Source of the DNA: Candidatus Lumbricidiphila eiseniae
GTDB taxonomy: Bacteria > Actinomycetota > Actinomycetes > Actinomycetales > Microbacteriaceae
Assembly (NCBI GenBank): GCA_002529645.1
Contig: NAEP01000052.1
Location: 1-64,000 of the forward strand
DNA: 64,000 nt
Reading direction: 5' to 3'
The notes below the pieces were generated by a model. That model was not told where the DNA came from, did not search any database, and saw only the letters and a list, made by a program, of their open reading frames with translations. The position numbers and the translations under genes are program-made. Below are positions 9,210 through 21,468 of the stretch, piece after piece. Every line of letters begins with the position of its first letter. Positions within the stretch are counted from its first letter, which is position 1.

Positions 9210-9799
9210 GAACAGCACAGCTCCTTGAGGTCGAGACGGTTGGTGGCAATGTCGCGCACCGCAGCGATGAGCAGGCGTCGCTCGACGGGTTTGATACGGT
9301 CGTGCAGCGATTTTTCGGTGTCGTGCGGTGCGATTGTCACCCGTTCCTGCGACAGGATCGGTCCTCCGTCCATGGAATTGTCGACCGCGATGAGGCTCGC
9401 GCCGGTCTGGGTGACACCCGCTGCGAGGGCATCACGCACGGCGTGCGCGCCGGGGAACTCTGGCAGATAGGCCGGGTGAGTGTTGATGAGATTCGGGGCA
9501 AAAGCGTCCACAACCGCGGGCGGCACAAGCCTCATCAGTCCCGAGAGCACGACGAGGTCAGGATGCCACGCTCGCACCGCGTTCACCAACGCGGCACCCC
9601 ACGCCGTGCGATCAGGGTAGTCGTGAAAGGGAACCGTGAAGGTTGGAACATCGTAGTGTGCGCCCAGACTCAGGCCCGGAGCATCCCGGTCGGCACCGAT
9701 CGCGACGACGCGGGCCGGTATCTGGTTCGCCGCTGTGGCCTGCAGTAGAGCCCGGAGGTTGGAGCCACCGCCCGAGATGAGGACGACGACTGAGAGCAC
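9206..9799 (-). CDS. purN: Phosphoribosylglycinamide formyltransferase
   Basis: 197 residues from a GTG start. The N-terminus [15 protein letters not shown] is the classic phosphate-binding loop. The catalytic Asn-His-Asp set is visible as [14 protein letters not shown] and the later [10 protein letters not shown]. The enzyme transfers a formyl group from 10-formyltetrahydrofolate to GAR in purine synthesis. The stop overlaps the purH start by four bases, so purN and purH are translationally coupled. Confidence 0.95.
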   Translation of the reverse strand: MLSVVVLISGGGSNLRALLQATAANQIPARVVAIGADRDAPGLSLGAHYDVPTFTVPFHDYPDRTAWGAALVNAVRAWHPDLVVLSGLMRLVPPAVVDAFAPNLINTHPAYLPEFPGAHAVRDALAAGVTQTGASLIAVDNSMDGGPILSQERVTIAPHDTEKSLHDRIKPVERRLLIAAVRDIATNRLDLKELCCS

Positions 9800-9862
9800 G
9801 ATTTGAGTGTAGTCGTCTCCTCAGAAATTACACCACGCCCGGCACGCATCGTTTAGTGTCGC

Positions 9863-11152
9863 TCAGCGTTCGCCCAGAACTTCCTCGCTCGATTCGCCGT
9901 CACTGCGTGGTCGCTGGTTGTTGCGGCTCCACGCGAGGAGATGTCCCGCGAGTACCCCGACCGCCACGGTAAGGCCGGTCACGACCGCGACATCCCACCC
10001 TACTGGCCCAGCCATTGCCAGGCGACCCGGACCAATTCCCCCGGATGCCGCCCAGCTGAGCGACCCCAGCACGGCGGCAGCAATGACGACCGAGCCACTG
10101 GCCGTGACCACCGGAAGCCACCGTGGTTCCGGCTCAAGGTCCTCGCTCACCCGATGTCCTGCGGTGCCGAGCCGTGCTCGCTCGCTGACGAGCACGGCGA
10201 CAAATCCGAGCACACACGGAATCAGCAACCACAGCGGGGGAAACCCGCTGTTTCCCCGCGGAAGAGCACCGAGCAGTGGGATTCCCGGCACCGGATCCAC
10301 AAGCGTTGACCACGCCGACACATGACTACCGATACCGAGCGAGAATCCGGGGCCGAGTAACCACGCAACCGCCCACACAATCACGTTCGGCAGTAGCATA
10401 AGTTGCCCAACGAAGAGAGCAAATTGACCGTCACCCTGTGCGCCAAGTGAACCCGCCAGCCCCACCATTGTGGCGTAGTTCACCACGACACTAAACGTCA
10501 CCAGTAACGCCGCTACACCGAGAATGCCAACCACCGCTGTCACAGCAATCCGACCGGCCCGAAATCCAGCTCGCGCGAGCAGTGGATACAGCCGCCAGTC
10601 ACCCGGTTGGCCAATGGTCCGTGATCTGTTTTCACGTTCCCAATCTGACCACCGCCCACGACAGGCACCGGCAAGAACTCCCGTCATCATCACGAGCGGG
10701 GGGAGCAGCAACGACTGCCAGGTATCCGGCTGCGCTGCTGTTGTTCCCACCAGCAGACCGAGCACGCCGCCGATTACGGCGTACCCACTCACCGCGATGG
10801 CACCGGTGACCACGAGTTCTCGGCGCGTGAGCGCCCGGTAGCCGATGCGCCATCCCGCTGCCGCCGTCACGAGGGCAAACCCGAGCGGGGCGAGCGAGAT
10901 GACGAACGGGGCGTTTGCTCCCGGCACGGTCAGCCCCGCGGTGAGGGAGGGATCAATGACGACTCGAAGGTCAACACCGTGCCCGAGCAACCATGTGTTA
11001 GCGGCGGCCCGAGTAAACAGTGCAAGGTCGGGCTGCAGGTGGAACTGCACGGCCCACAACAACACAAGCGGTACGAACGCAATTCCGAGACCGGTCAGTG
11101 CGGCGAACACCGTTTCTGCCGCTGCGAGGAACCCTGAGGTGAGCCGTTTCAT
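9863..11152 (-). CDS. DUF6350-type multi-spanning membrane protein
   Basis: 429 residues, mostly hydrophobic, with about eight to ten predicted transmembrane helices. The first is at about residues 12-36 and the last near the C-terminus, followed by a charged tail (S-D-G-E-S-S-E-E-V-L-G-E-R). The position directly upstream of purN-purH, with sucCD beyond, is the conserved actinobacterial location of the DUF6350 family, which supports the call as much as the sequence does. Function is unknown. The gap of 63 bp to purN allows co-transcription. Confidence 0.75.
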   Translation of the reverse strand: MKRLTSGFLAAAETVFAALTGLGIAFVPLVLLWAVQFHLQPDLALFTRAAANTWLLGHGVDLRVVIDPSLTAGLTVPGANAPFVISLAPLGFALVTAAAGWRIGYRALTRRELVVTGAIAVSGYAVIGGVLGLLVGTTAAQPDTWQSLLLPPLVMMTGVLAGACRGRWSDWERENRSRTIGQPGDWRLYPLLARAGFRAGRIAVTAVVGILGVAALLVTFSVVVNYATMVGLAGSLGAQGDGQFALFVGQLMLLPNVIVWAVAWLLGPGFSLGIGSHVSAWSTLVDPVPGIPLLGALPRGNSGFPPLWLLIPCVLGFVAVLVSERARLGTAGHRVSEDLEPEPRWLPVVTASGSVVIAAAVLGSLSWAASGGIGPGRLAMAGPVGWDVAVVTGLTVAVGVLAGHLLAWSRNNQRPRSDGESSEEVLGER

Positions 11153-11197
11153 TGCGTCGCGAGCTTAGCCGAGGATGTCCCGCCCACAGCCTGTCCG

Positions 11198-12100
11198 TTA
11201 CAGCGCGGCGTAAACCTCACGGAGCAACCGCGCTGTCTCAGACGGAGTCTTGCCCACCTTCACGCCAGCGGCTTCCAGTGCTTCCTTTTTTGCCTGCGCT
11301 GTTCCCGCGGAACCGGACACGATTGCGCCCGCGTGGCCCATTGTCTTTCCCTCCGGGGCCGTAAAACCGGCGACGTACCCCACAACCGGCTTACTGACGT
11401 GCGCCCTGATGAAGTCAGCCGCCCGCTCTTCAGCATCGCCGCCGATTTCACCGATCATAACGATCGCTTTTGTTTCCGGGTCGGTCTCGAACGCCGCGAG
11501 CGCGTCAATGTGGGTCGTGCCGATAACCGGATCCCCACCGATACCGATCGCGGTCGAGAACCCCAGATCGCGCAGTTCGTACATCATCTGGTACGTGAGG
11601 GTTCCCGACTTCGACACCAGCCCGATCGGGCCCTTGCCGGTGATGTTTGCGGGAGTGATGCCGACGAGCGACTCGCCGGGGCTGATGATGCCCGGGCAGT
11701 TTGGTCCGATGATCCGAGTGGTGCCGCCCTGCGCCGTCGCGTAGGCCCAGAACTCCGCGGAGTCTTGCACCGGCACACCTTCGGTGATGATGACCAGCAG
11801 CGGAATCTTCGCGTCGATCGCTTCGATGACGGCATCTTTTGTGAAGGCCGGTGGCACAAATGCAATGGAGGTGTCAGCACCGGTCACGGCAATCGCCTCC
11901 GCGACCGTCGCGAACACGGGTAGTTCGACGGGGAGGCCGTTCTTGTCGGTGTGGGAGACGGTCGTACCTGCCTTGCGTGCGTTGACGCCGCCCACGACCT
12001 GCGTGCCCGCCGCGAGCATCCGCGCCGTGTGCTTGGAGCCTTCGCCACCGGTGATGCCCTGGACGATGACCTTGGAGTCCTTGTTGAGGAAGATCGTCAT
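11198..12100 (-). CDS. sucD: Succinyl-CoA ligase (ADP-forming) alpha subunit
   Basis: 300 residues. The CoA-binding Rossmann domain starts [11 protein letters not shown]. The ligase domain contains G-P-N-C-P-G-I-I and the catalytic histidine in G-H-A-G-A-I-V-S-G. Together with sucC it converts succinyl-CoA to succinate with substrate-level phosphorylation in the TCA cycle. It follows sucC by 47 bp on the same strand, the standard sucCD operon. Confidence 0.97.
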   Translation of the reverse strand: MTIFLNKDSKVIVQGITGGEGSKHTARMLAAGTQVVGGVNARKAGTTVSHTDKNGLPVELPVFATVAEAIAVTGADTSIAFVPPAFTKDAVIEAIDAKIPLLVIITEGVPVQDSAEFWAYATAQGGTTRIIGPNCPGIISPGESLVGITPANITGKGPIGLVSKSGTLTYQMMYELRDLGFSTAIGIGGDPVIGTTHIDALAAFETDPETKAIVMIGEIGGDAEERAADFIRAHVSKPVVGYVAGFTAPEGKTMGHAGAIVSGSAGTAQAKKEALEAAGVKVGKTPSETARLLREVYAAL

Positions 12101-12147
12101 GTGTTCGGTCCCTGTCCTTAGTTCTTTCCGTTGTGGTGGCGTTCGTG

Positions 12148-13314
12148 TTACGCGGCATTCGCCAGTCGGGCAGCTGTGTCGGCACCCTGGTCCATATCGT
12201 CGGCTAGCGACACAAGCGGGTGTGCCGCCTCGCGTAGGATGCGGCGGCCTTCGGCCACACTGTTGCCGTCGAGGCGGACAACAAGCGGCTTGTTCGCCGA
12301 GGCCCCGAGTTCCGCAAGCGCGCCGACGATCCCGTTTGCGACCGCGTCACAGGCCGTGATGCCACCAAACACGTTGACGAACACACTCTTTACCTGCGGG
12401 TCGCCGAGAACGATCGAGAGTCCATTCGCCATGACCGTAGCGGATGCTCCGCCACCGATGTCGAGGAAGTTCGCCGGTTTCACACCGCCGTGACGCTCGC
12501 CCGCGTAGGCGACGACATCAAGCGTTGACATGACAAGACCGGCACCGTTGCCGATGATTCCCACCTCGCCGTCAAGTTTCACGTAGTTGAGGTCGAGCGC
12601 CTTCGCTTTTGCCTCGAGCGGGTCGGCAGCCGCGGCATCCTCAAACTGAACGTGGTTGGGGTGACGGAAGGCGGCGTTTTCGTCGAGCGACACCTTACCG
12701 TCGAGGGCAATGATGTCACCGTCTTCCGAGAGGATGAGTGGGTTGACCTCGACGAGCGTCGCGTCTTCGCTCTTGTAGACGTCGTAGAGCTTCACAAATA
12801 CGTCTGCGACCCTGTCGACCAACTCGGAGGGAAACTTTGCCGCCACCGCGATGTCGCGCGCTTTGTCGTGCGTGATGCCGATGATCGGGTCAACCTCAAT
12901 GCGCGCGAGTGCCTCCGGCCTCTCGACGGCGAGCACCTCAATCTCCATGCCGCCCTCCACGCTTGTGAGCGAGAGGTACGAACGGTTGGCGCGATCAAGA
13001 AGCACCGAGAAGTAGAACTCCTGCGCAATGCGAGCCCCCGCGGCCACCATCACGCGCTTGACGATGTGCCCCTTGATGTCCAGGCCCAGGATGCTTCGCG
13101 CCGCCGCCGCCGCGTCATCCGGTGTTGTGGCGACCTTGACGCCACCGGCCTTACCCCGGCCGCCGGTTTTCACCTGTGCTTTGACAACGACAACGCCGCC
13201 CAGTTTTTCGGCTGCCGCTCTGGCCTCCTCCGGAGTGTCAGCAACGATGCCCGCAAGCACCGGTACTCCATACTGTTCGAACAGATCTCTTGCCTGGTAC
13301 TCGTACAGATCCAC
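12148..13314 (-). CDS. sucC: Succinyl-CoA ligase beta subunit
   Basis: 388 residues starting [12 protein letters not shown]. The ATP-grasp domain is followed by the CoA-ligase domain with [12 protein letters not shown] and [10 protein letters not shown]. Length and motifs match the family. It is the first gene of sucCD. The 359-bp upstream gap carries the likely promoter and a conspicuous inverted repeat at 13464-13523. Confidence 0.97.
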   Translation of the reverse strand: MDLYEYQARDLFEQYGVPVLAGIVADTPEEARAAAEKLGGVVVVKAQVKTGGRGKAGGVKVATTPDDAAAAARSILGLDIKGHIVKRVMVAAGARIAQEFYFSVLLDRANRSYLSLTSVEGGMEIEVLAVERPEALARIEVDPIIGITHDKARDIAVAAKFPSELVDRVADVFVKLYDVYKSEDATLVEVNPLILSEDGDIIALDGKVSLDENAAFRHPNHVQFEDAAAADPLEAKAKALDLNYVKLDGEVGIIGNGAGLVMSTLDVVAYAGERHGGVKPANFLDIGGGASATVMANGLSIVLGDPQVKSVFVNVFGGITACDAVANGIVGALAELGASANKPLVVRLDGNSVAEGRRILREAAHPLVSLADDMDQGADTAARLANAA

Positions 13315-13673
13315 GCGTGTGTTCCAATCGGTCAGCGCTCACGGGCGCCAGAAGGGGGTTGTGGTCAATGTCAGCCGCGCCGTGTCATCGCACACGCGGG
13401 CGCTCATACCGACGACAATGCTACTCCAAGCCGACTGTCATTCTCGTTCGTTCGTTGTTCAAGGTAGAAGCGCAACGCTTGAGTGGTGTTCAGGTCAACC
13501 TGACACAAGGGTTGCGCTCCTACGGGTGCACGCTACCATACATCTGCTGTTGGGCGAGGTGAGGTGCTGAGAAGCATTGAATACTTGTTACGGTTATCCG
13601 TTTCAAAATTTTCTCGACTAGTTTTCAATTTTCGATCGGCTCAATTTTCGATCGGTCCAGTTTTTCGGCCGAC
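13315..13673. other. sucCD upstream region
   Basis: The gap separates the pcrA 3' end from the sucC start, both on the minus strand. It holds a nested inverted repeat (13464-13523) and a short tandem array next to pcrA (13626-13690). No protein-coding gene is supported. A promoter for sucCD must lie here, but I could not fix -35/-10 boxes with confidence. Confidence 0.5.
13464..13523. promoter_or_regulatory. Nested inverted repeat upstream of sucC
   Basis: Outer arms GTAGAAGCGCAAC (13464-13476) and GTTGCGCTCCTAC (13511-13523) pair with one mismatch. Between them lies the near-palindrome TCAGGTCAACCTGA (13490-13503). It sits about 150-210 bp upstream of the sucC start. It could be an operator for a dimeric regulator or an RNA structure; no T-run follows that would suggest a terminator. 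Confidence 0.4.

Positions 13674-13690
<17 letters not shown>
13626..13690. repeat. Short tandem array overlapping the pcrA stop
   Basis: CAATTTTCGATCGG occurs at 13626-13639 and 13642-13655 (16-bp period). Two weaker copies follow, the last inside the final codons of pcrA (about 13674-13690). The array appears to have grown from the pcrA 3' end. Confidence 0.6.
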
Positions 13691-16190
<2,500 letters not shown>

Positions 16191-16203
16191 GGCGGTTCTC
16201 AGT

Positions 16204-16293
16204 CTAGAAGGCACCCCCGGCACTGCCCGCATTACCACTGTTCCCGAATCTGACCGCTGCTTACCCCTGGAAAGCATCCTCGGCACTGCCCGC
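16204..16293. repeat. 27-bp direct repeat pair, 63-bp period, upstream of pcrA
   Basis: Copies at 16204-16230 and 16267-16293 share CGGCACTGCCCGC and differ at four positions, all transitions. The 36-bp spacer is not repeated. The pair lies in the divergent region between pcrA and the Bax-inhibitor-like gene. Confidence 0.7.
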
Positions 16294-16445
16294 GCTGTCG
16301 CCTCTTTCGCGTTGCCCACGAGTGCCCACAGTGTTCCCGTGAAGCTAGGAAAATGTGTGATTTTTCACTATGCTGGACCGGGTGGGGAATTCCCCACCGC
16401 GCCCGAGTGGTGGGCACCTCGAATGGGAGTAAAGGACACATCGCC

Positions 16446-17246
16446 ATGAATAACCCGGCTTTCACACGGAACTCGGCGTTCACCTCCGCTGGTTACGCCA
16501 CCCCTGCACAAGACACCGTGTCACCGCAGCAGCTTCAAGACATCTATGACCGCCCGGCGACGCTGCCTGATCGTGAGGTCATGACGTTTGAGAACACCAT
16601 CGCGAAGACGCTCGGTGCGTTTGCTGTTCTGCTCGTCAGCGCTGCGTTCGCGTGGGCCACTGCGGAACAGTTTCCCGCGATTGTGCTCATCGGCGGCGTC
16701 GTGGGCCTCGTGCTCGGTCTTGTCAACGTCTTCAAGCGTGAACCATCACCCGCACTCATTCTCGCGTACGCCGCCGCCGAGGGTCTTTTTGTGGGCGGCA
16801 TCTCCTCGTTCTTCGAGGCTCAGTGGGCGGGCATCGTGGCCCAGGCTGTCATTGCAACCCTCGTTGTCTTTGGTGTGACGTTTGCGCTCTTCGCGAGTGG
16901 CAAAATTCGCGCCTCGGCCCGTGCCACCAAAATCTTCCTCATCGCCGTGGTGGGGTACATGGTGTTTTCGCTTGTCAACATCGTGTTGATGGTGACGGGT
17001 GCAACCGATAACGCATGGGGCTTGCGAGGGGCGACCATCGCGGGCATCCCGCTCGGCATTGTTCTCGGTGTCCTTGTTGTTCTTCTGGCGGCCTACTCGC
17101 TCGTGTTGGACTTTGACTTCATCCAAAAGGGTGTGCAGAACCGCCTTCCCAAGAAGTACGGTTGGACCGGTGCCTTTGGCATCGTCATGACCGTTATCTG
17201 GCTTTACCTGGAAATTCTTCGCATGCTCGCGATTGCGCGGGACTAG
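16446..17246 (+). CDS. Bax inhibitor-1/YccA-family membrane protein
   Basis: 266 residues from the ATG at 16446, with GGGAGTAAAGGA just upstream. A polar N-terminus of about 55 residues is followed by seven hydrophobic segments. The length and the run of closely spaced helices match bacterial Bax1-I proteins, which are proposed cation-leak channels or proteostasis factors. The physiological role is not established. The neighbouring guaA is convergent, and a strong hairpin lies between the two genes. Confidence 0.88.
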   Translation: MNNPAFTRNSAFTSAGYATPAQDTVSPQQLQDIYDRPATLPDREVMTFENTIAKTLGAFAVLLVSAAFAWATAEQFPAIVLIGGVVGLVLGLVNVFKREPSPALILAYAAAEGLFVGGISSFFEAQWAGIVAQAVIATLVVFGVTFALFASGKIRASARATKIFLIAVVGYMVFSLVNIVLMVTGATDNAWGLRGATIAGIPLGIVLGVLVVLLAAYSLVLDFDFIQKGVQNRLPKKYGWTGAFGIVMTVIWLYLEILRMLAIARD

Positions 17247-17252
17247 CGCGGC

Positions 17253-17301
17253 GTTCCGGCCAGATTGCGGGGCTGCCCAGCCACGGCGGGGCAGCCGGAA
17301 C
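17253..17301. terminator. Hairpin between convergent Bax-inhibitor-like gene and guaA
   Basis: GGCTGCCC (17271-17278) pairs with GGGCAGCC (17289-17296) around a 10-base loop. Outer GTTCCGG/CCGGAAC arms (17253-17259 and 17295-17301) can extend or compete with it. No U-tract is present. Its position between two convergent stops suggests a bidirectional terminator. Confidence 0.55.
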
Positions 17302-18888
17302 CTACTCCCACTCGATCGTTCCCGGGGGTTTCGAGGTCACATCGAGCACCACTCGGTTGACTTCGGCCACCTCGTTCGTGATCCGGGTCGAGATCCGTGC
17401 GAGAACCTCGTAGGGAATGCGGCTCCAGTCCGCGGTCATGGCGTCCTCGCTTGAGACCGGTCGCAAGACGATGGGATGCCCGTAGCTGCGGCCATCCCCC
17501 TGTACGCCCACTGACCGGACATCCGCTAATAACACCACCGGGCACTGCCAGATTGTGGAGTCGAGTCCGGCTGCCGTGAGTTCATGCCGCACGATAGCGT
17601 CTGCCTCGCGCAGCAGATCCAACCGCTCTCGTGTTATCTCGCCGACGATTCGGATACCCAGGCCCGGTCCGGGAAAAGGTTGGCGGGCCACAATCGGCTC
17701 CGGCAGACCGAGTTCGCGTCCGATAGCGCGCACCTCGTCTTTGAAGAGGCACCGCAGCGGCTCCACGAGCTCGAACCGCAGATCTTCGGGAAGGCCACCG
17801 ACGTTGTGGTGCGACTTAATATTCGCGGCACCGACACCACCACCGGACTCGACAACGTCCGGGTAGAGCGTGCCCTGCACGAGGAATCCGATCGGTGTCC
17901 CGTCAACACGTGCCTCGGCAATAAGGTCACGCTCGGCACGCTCGAAGGCACGGATGAACTCACGCCCGATAATTTTTCGTTTACGCTCCGGGTCGGTAAC
18001 ACCGGTTAGCGCAGACAGGAACGCGTCCGCAGCATCCACCGTCACAAGCCGAACGCCGGTTGCCGCGACATAATCTTCCTCAACCTGGCGACGCTCATCC
18101 TGGCGGAGGAACCCGTGATCAACAAACACACAGACGAGTTGCTCGCCCACTGCCCGGTGTACGAGCGCTGCTGCAACGGCGGAATCGACTCCTCCCGACA
18201 GCCCTGCGATGACTCGCCCGTCGCCGACCTGCGCCCGAATGCGGGCGATCTGGTTGGCGATGACGCTGCCCGGGTTCCAGTCGGCGGGAATGCCGGCTGC
18301 GCTGTGCAGGAAGTTTTCGAGCACCCGCTGACCGTACTCCGAGTGTTTCACCTCGGGATGCCACTGCACCCCGTAACACTTTGTCGTCTCGTTCGCGAAT
18401 GCGGCGACCGCGGTTGACGATGTCCGCGCGAGTACCGCGAACCCGCCCGGGGGCGTGGACACCTGATCACCGTGACTCATCCACACCGTCTGGGTTGTGG
18501 GCTGCCCGGCCAGCAGTGCACAGTCACCGTTCATGATGATCGCCTCGGTCGCACCGTACTCACGCAGACCCGTGCGGGCAACCTCGCCGCCAAGTTGCTG
18601 CGCCATCACCTGGAAGCCGTAGCAAATACCGAGCGTCGGAATACCGAGTGTGAGGATCGCAGGATCCAGTGCGGGGGCACCCGGTTCATACACCGAGGAG
18701 GGGCCGCCCGAGAGCACGAGGGCAACCGGGTTCCGTGCGGCTACCTCCGCTGCGGTAATTGTGTGCGGCACCACCTCTGAATAGACGGATGCTTCGCGCA
18801 CCCGCCGCGCGATGAGTTGCGCGTACTGTGCCCCAAAGTCAACAACAAGCACCGGACGGTGGTTGATGGAGACAGACCCGCCAGTCAT
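17302..18888 (-). CDS. guaA: GMP synthase (glutamine-hydrolysing)
   Basis: 528 residues from the ATG at 18888. The class I glutamine amidotransferase domain has the nucleophile in G-I-C-Y-G-F-Q and the His in W-H-P-E-V. The ATP pyrophosphatase domain has [11 protein letters not shown], and the C-terminal dimerisation domain ends K-P-P-G-T-I-E-W-E. It converts XMP to GMP. It follows the DUF3817 gene by 23 bp on the same strand, so the two are probably co-transcribed. Confidence 0.97.
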   Translation of the reverse strand: MTGGSVSINHRPVLVVDFGAQYAQLIARRVREASVYSEVVPHTITAAEVAARNPVALVLSGGPSSVYEPGAPALDPAILTLGIPTLGICYGFQVMAQQLGGEVARTGLREYGATEAIIMNGDCALLAGQPTTQTVWMSHGDQVSTPPGGFAVLARTSSTAVAAFANETTKCYGVQWHPEVKHSEYGQRVLENFLHSAAGIPADWNPGSVIANQIARIRAQVGDGRVIAGLSGGVDSAVAAALVHRAVGEQLVCVFVDHGFLRQDERRQVEEDYVAATGVRLVTVDAADAFLSALTGVTDPERKRKIIGREFIRAFERAERDLIAEARVDGTPIGFLVQGTLYPDVVESGGGVGAANIKSHHNVGGLPEDLRFELVEPLRCLFKDEVRAIGRELGLPEPIVARQPFPGPGLGIRIVGEITRERLDLLREADAIVRHELTAAGLDSTIWQCPVVLLADVRSVGVQGDGRSYGHPIVLRPVSSEDAMTADWSRIPYEVLARISTRITNEVAEVNRVVLDVTSKPPGTIEWE

Positions 18889-18911
18889 TCCGGTTCTGCT
18901 AGCGGAACCGC

Positions 18912-19385
18912 TCACGCCGCCGCTCCGGGTTCGCCACCACTGAGTTGATTGGCGTGCGCCGCCTTTGGGACCGTTCCATCCTCGTGGGCTGCGAGATACC
19001 CGCCCACGTCCCGGCGCAGCTGACTCTCCAGGAAGAACGAGAGGAACGGCACGACACCACCCAGCGCAATGATGACGAAGCGCAGGAACGGCCACTTCAT
19101 GGCGCTCCAGAGCCGGAAGCCGCAGAACAGGTAGAGAACATAGAGCCAGCCGTGCACGATCAGGATGAGGGTTGAGACGTTGAGACCGGTGAGTTCTCCG
19201 GTCGGGGAGAGAGCGAGGAATCCGTTCGTGCCGCCCGCTTCGAGCTCGGTGCCAAATCCGTACTTCACGATCATTTCGGCGCACAGCAGGAGCAGCATGA
19301 CACCGGTGATGATGGCCGACACTCGATAAAGAGACAGGGCCCCCCGAAGGTTTTTCACATGACCAGCGGAGGGGGTGTGCGTCAT
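18912..19385 (-). CDS. DUF3817-family membrane protein
   Basis: 157 residues from the ATG at 19385. Three hydrophobic segments can be seen, including [10 protein letters not shown] and [13 protein letters not shown]. The motif H-G-W-L-Y with conserved charged residues typifies DUF3817, a small actinobacterial family commonly next to guaA. Function is unknown. A polar tail of about 30 residues closes the protein. Confidence 0.8.
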   Translation of the reverse strand: MTHTPSAGHVKNLRGALSLYRVSAIITGVMLLLLCAEMIVKYGFGTELEAGGTNGFLALSPTGELTGLNVSTLILIVHGWLYVLYLFCGFRLWSAMKWPFLRFVIIALGGVVPFLSFFLESQLRRDVGGYLAAHEDGTVPKAAHANQLSGGEPGAAA

Positions 19386-19484
19386 GCCTCTCAGTTTACG
19401 GCTCGTCGTCAGCGCCAGTTGACCGCTCGTGGTAAGACATTGACACCCGCCATCCCGATGCCTGTGCATGTCCTGGAGTGTTGA

Positions 19485-20117
19485 CTACCGGGACAGGGTT
19501 GCGAGAATCTCCGCTCGCACATCGGCGAGTCGTTTTTCGAGCAGGGTCACGGTTGATTGCTCGACCGGGTGGATTCGAACGTGCTCGCGCAACGCAACCC
19601 CGAGTTCCCGGCGGAAGGTGTTGAGAACCAGGTCTGCCTCGCGCACGGCGCGCAAACTTTCGGTACGACCCGGTGAGTCACCGCCCGCGCCGCGGGGATC
19701 GGCTGTCGGTGTTGTCGCGGCAGTGTGTTGTGCGGTGCGGGCTGCGCTGGCCAGTTCTGCGCGGAGTGAGCGCATTGCCTCCTTTACCTCGGCGCGCACG
19801 CTGTGTGCGAGACGGTGAACAGAGTCGGTGACACTGGTCTCGATATCGTCGAGCTCACTCTCTCGGGTGGTGAGTTCGGCGCGACCAGCGTCGGTTATGC
19901 TGTAGACCGAACGGCGCCCATCGTGGGTTTTCGTCACGAGTGCCTCGTTCTCGAGTTTCGCGAGCCGCGGGTAGATCGTCCCGGCGCTGGGGCTGTAGGT
20001 TCCGCCGAAGCGTTCACCGAGGGCCTGGATGAGTTCGTACCCGTGGCGTGGTTGCTCGGCGAGTAGGGCGAGCAGGTAGAGACGAAGGTTTCCGTGGGCA
20101 AACACCGGAGATATCAT
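19485..20117 (-). CDS. PadR-family transcriptional regulator
   Basis: 210 residues. The N-terminal winged helix reads L-Y-L-L-A-L-L-A-E-Q-P-R-H-G-Y-E-L-I-Q, then G-T-I-Y-P-R-L, with the wing G-R-R-S-V-Y-S-I-T. The C-terminal half is long and helical for a PadR protein and probably mediates dimerisation. It overlaps the DUF4097 gene by four bases (ATGA), so the two form one operon. The natural operator candidate is the 19-bp inverted repeat upstream of that operon, which would give autorepression. Confidence 0.9.
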   Translation of the reverse strand: MISPVFAHGNLRLYLLALLAEQPRHGYELIQALGERFGGTYSPSAGTIYPRLAKLENEALVTKTHDGRRSVYSITDAGRAELTTRESELDDIETSVTDSVHRLAHSVRAEVKEAMRSLRAELASAARTAQHTAATTPTADPRGAGGDSPGRTESLRAVREADLVLNTFRRELGVALREHVRIHPVEQSTVTLLEKRLADVRAEILATLSR

Positions 20118-21076
20118 TCTGGTGCTCCGGTTTCGCTGCGGGGTGTGGGCAAGTTGTTGGTACCGGACTCGCTAATCCGGGTTGTCCAGCTGGCTGCGCC
20201 GGATGCCTCGGGGCTGTGCCCCGTCGAAAATTCTGACGGCTGCCATCCTGAGGCTGTGCTGGATGCTTCGGAATCGTGCCGTGGCAGGATCGACACTGAG
20301 CCGGAAACACTGTTCGCACCGAGGTCGAGCCATGTGCCCGCAAGCTCACCGTCGACACGTTCAAACCCCTTTCCGAAGAGGCCTTTCACGCTGGTGTTGT
20401 CGATGAGCACGGAACCACCGACCGTGTTGACACGGTAGCGTGCGCCGGTGCCGCGGTCGAACCGCACCGTGAGATCACCGGAGACGGAGTTGGTGTCGAT
20501 CTTGCCGGGTGTGCCAACCGCGTCGAGGAAGGCGTTACCCGAGACGGTGTCAACACTGAACGAGTACACATGACCGGTCGCAACGACGTCGCCCGATACG
20601 GTGTGGGCGTTGACTCGTCCCACGTGATTGCTGGCAGAAATTTCACCCGATACGCTCGACAGTTCGGCATCGCCCCTGATGCCATCGAGGACGAGTTCGC
20701 CCGACACGGCGCTGGCCTTCACCCCGGTGGTGAAGCCTGAGATGAGGGCATCGCCCGAGACGACCCCGAGTTTCAGTGTGACATCACGCGGCGCGAGGAC
20801 TGACACCTGCGCTTTGGCGCTGCCGACCCACCCTTTGAACACATCGAGGAAGTTGTCCCAGCGCAGTTGTGCGTGGTCGATTTCGAGCGAGTCGCCGTCG
20901 ATTTCCACCTTTAGGTCTTTGCCGGTAACGCCGGTGATTTCTACGCGGGTGCCTGGCTCATCGTGTGCGATGACATTGACGCGGCCGCCCAGAATCCCGA
21001 CCTTGAGCTTGCGTACGTCTCCAAGGTCGATGACTCGGGATTCACCGACCTGAATGATCCACTTCTCGGTTGACAT
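20114..21076 (-). CDS. DUF4097-family beta-strand repeat protein
   Basis: 320 residues from the ATG at 21076 (M-S-T-E-K-W-I-I-Q-V). The body alternates short beta strands with the recurring pattern S-G-D/E-x-x-x-S (V-S-G-D-A-L-I-S-G, V-S-G-E-L-V-L-D-G, V-S-G-D-V-V-A-T-G), typical of DUF4097 adhesin-like beta solenoids. No signal peptide or membrane helix is visible. Pairing with PadR is common for such envelope-stress-type operons. The C-terminal 60 residues are low-complexity and contain a 20-residue repeat matching the 60-bp DNA repeat at 20192-20280. Confidence 0.85.
   Translation of the reverse strand: MSTEKWIIQVGESRVIDLGDVRKLKVGILGGRVNVIAHDEPGTRVEITGVTGKDLKVEIDGDSLEIDHAQLRWDNFLDVFKGWVGSAKAQVSVLAPRDVTLKLGVVSGDALISGFTTGVKASAVSGELVLDGIRGDAELSSVSGEISASNHVGRVNAHTVSGDVVATGHVYSFSVDTVSGNAFLDAVGTPGKIDTNSVSGDLTVRFDRGTGARYRVNTVGGSVLIDNTSVKGLFGKGFERVDGELAGTWLDLGANSVSGSVSILPRHDSEASSTASGWQPSEFSTGHSPEASGAASWTTRISESGTNNLPTPRSETGAPE
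20192..20280. repeat. 29-bp direct repeat pair, 60-bp period, in the DUF4097 3' end
   Basis: Copies at 20192-20220 and 20252-20280 match at 22 of 29 positions, and all seven differences are transitions. The 31-bp spacer does not repeat. The repeat gives the protein tail two H-x-x-E-A-S-x-x-A-S motifs 20 residues apart. Confidence 0.65.
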
Positions 21077-21468
21077 GGCGTGTGCCCTTCTCGCGGGCCT
21101 GCCCGCGGTTACGTTAAAACGCGATATATCGTGTCTTACGATAGACACGATATATCGCGTTTGGGCAGAGCGCAAGTAGCGGCACGAATGACGGTGGGGT
21201 GGGGTGTGAATGGCGGGGGTGGGTGGAACGTGAACGAGATGGGTGTGGCGGGGGTGTCCAAAAACTGAGGATGCATCCGGTAGAATGGCTGGGTCGGTTC
21301 TGGACACCGCGTGTTGCGCGGATGGGTTTGTGAGTTCTGAGAGCCGGTTTTGAGGCATCCCGCTCTCGAATAGTCACCCATATGTGAAGTCGCCCTGATT
21401 GTGGGCTCGGTTCGCCGTGCGTAGCCGTTCGGTGGATACGTCGCGTATCCCAACCCAGAAAGTTTCTC
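21077..21468. other. Divergent regulatory region between DUF4097-padR and DEAD-box helicase
   Basis: The left part holds the 19-bp inverted repeat (21117-21162). The rest (21163-21468) is G/T-rich with no supported gene and would be the leader or promoter of the helicase. TAGAAT at 21281-21286 is a possible -10, without a good -35 at standard spacing. A leader of about 180 nt would be unusual and could carry cold-responsive structure. Confidence 0.45.
21117..21162. promoter_or_regulatory. 19-bp perfect inverted repeat, probable PadR operator
   Basis: Arms 21117-21135 and 21144-21162 are exact reverse complements around an 8-base centre. Each arm contains the self-palindromic CGATATATCG (21122-21131 and 21148-21157). 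AT-rich palindromes of this type are typical PadR sites. It starts 41 bp upstream of the DUF4097-padR operon, where bound PadR would block the promoter. Confidence 0.75.
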
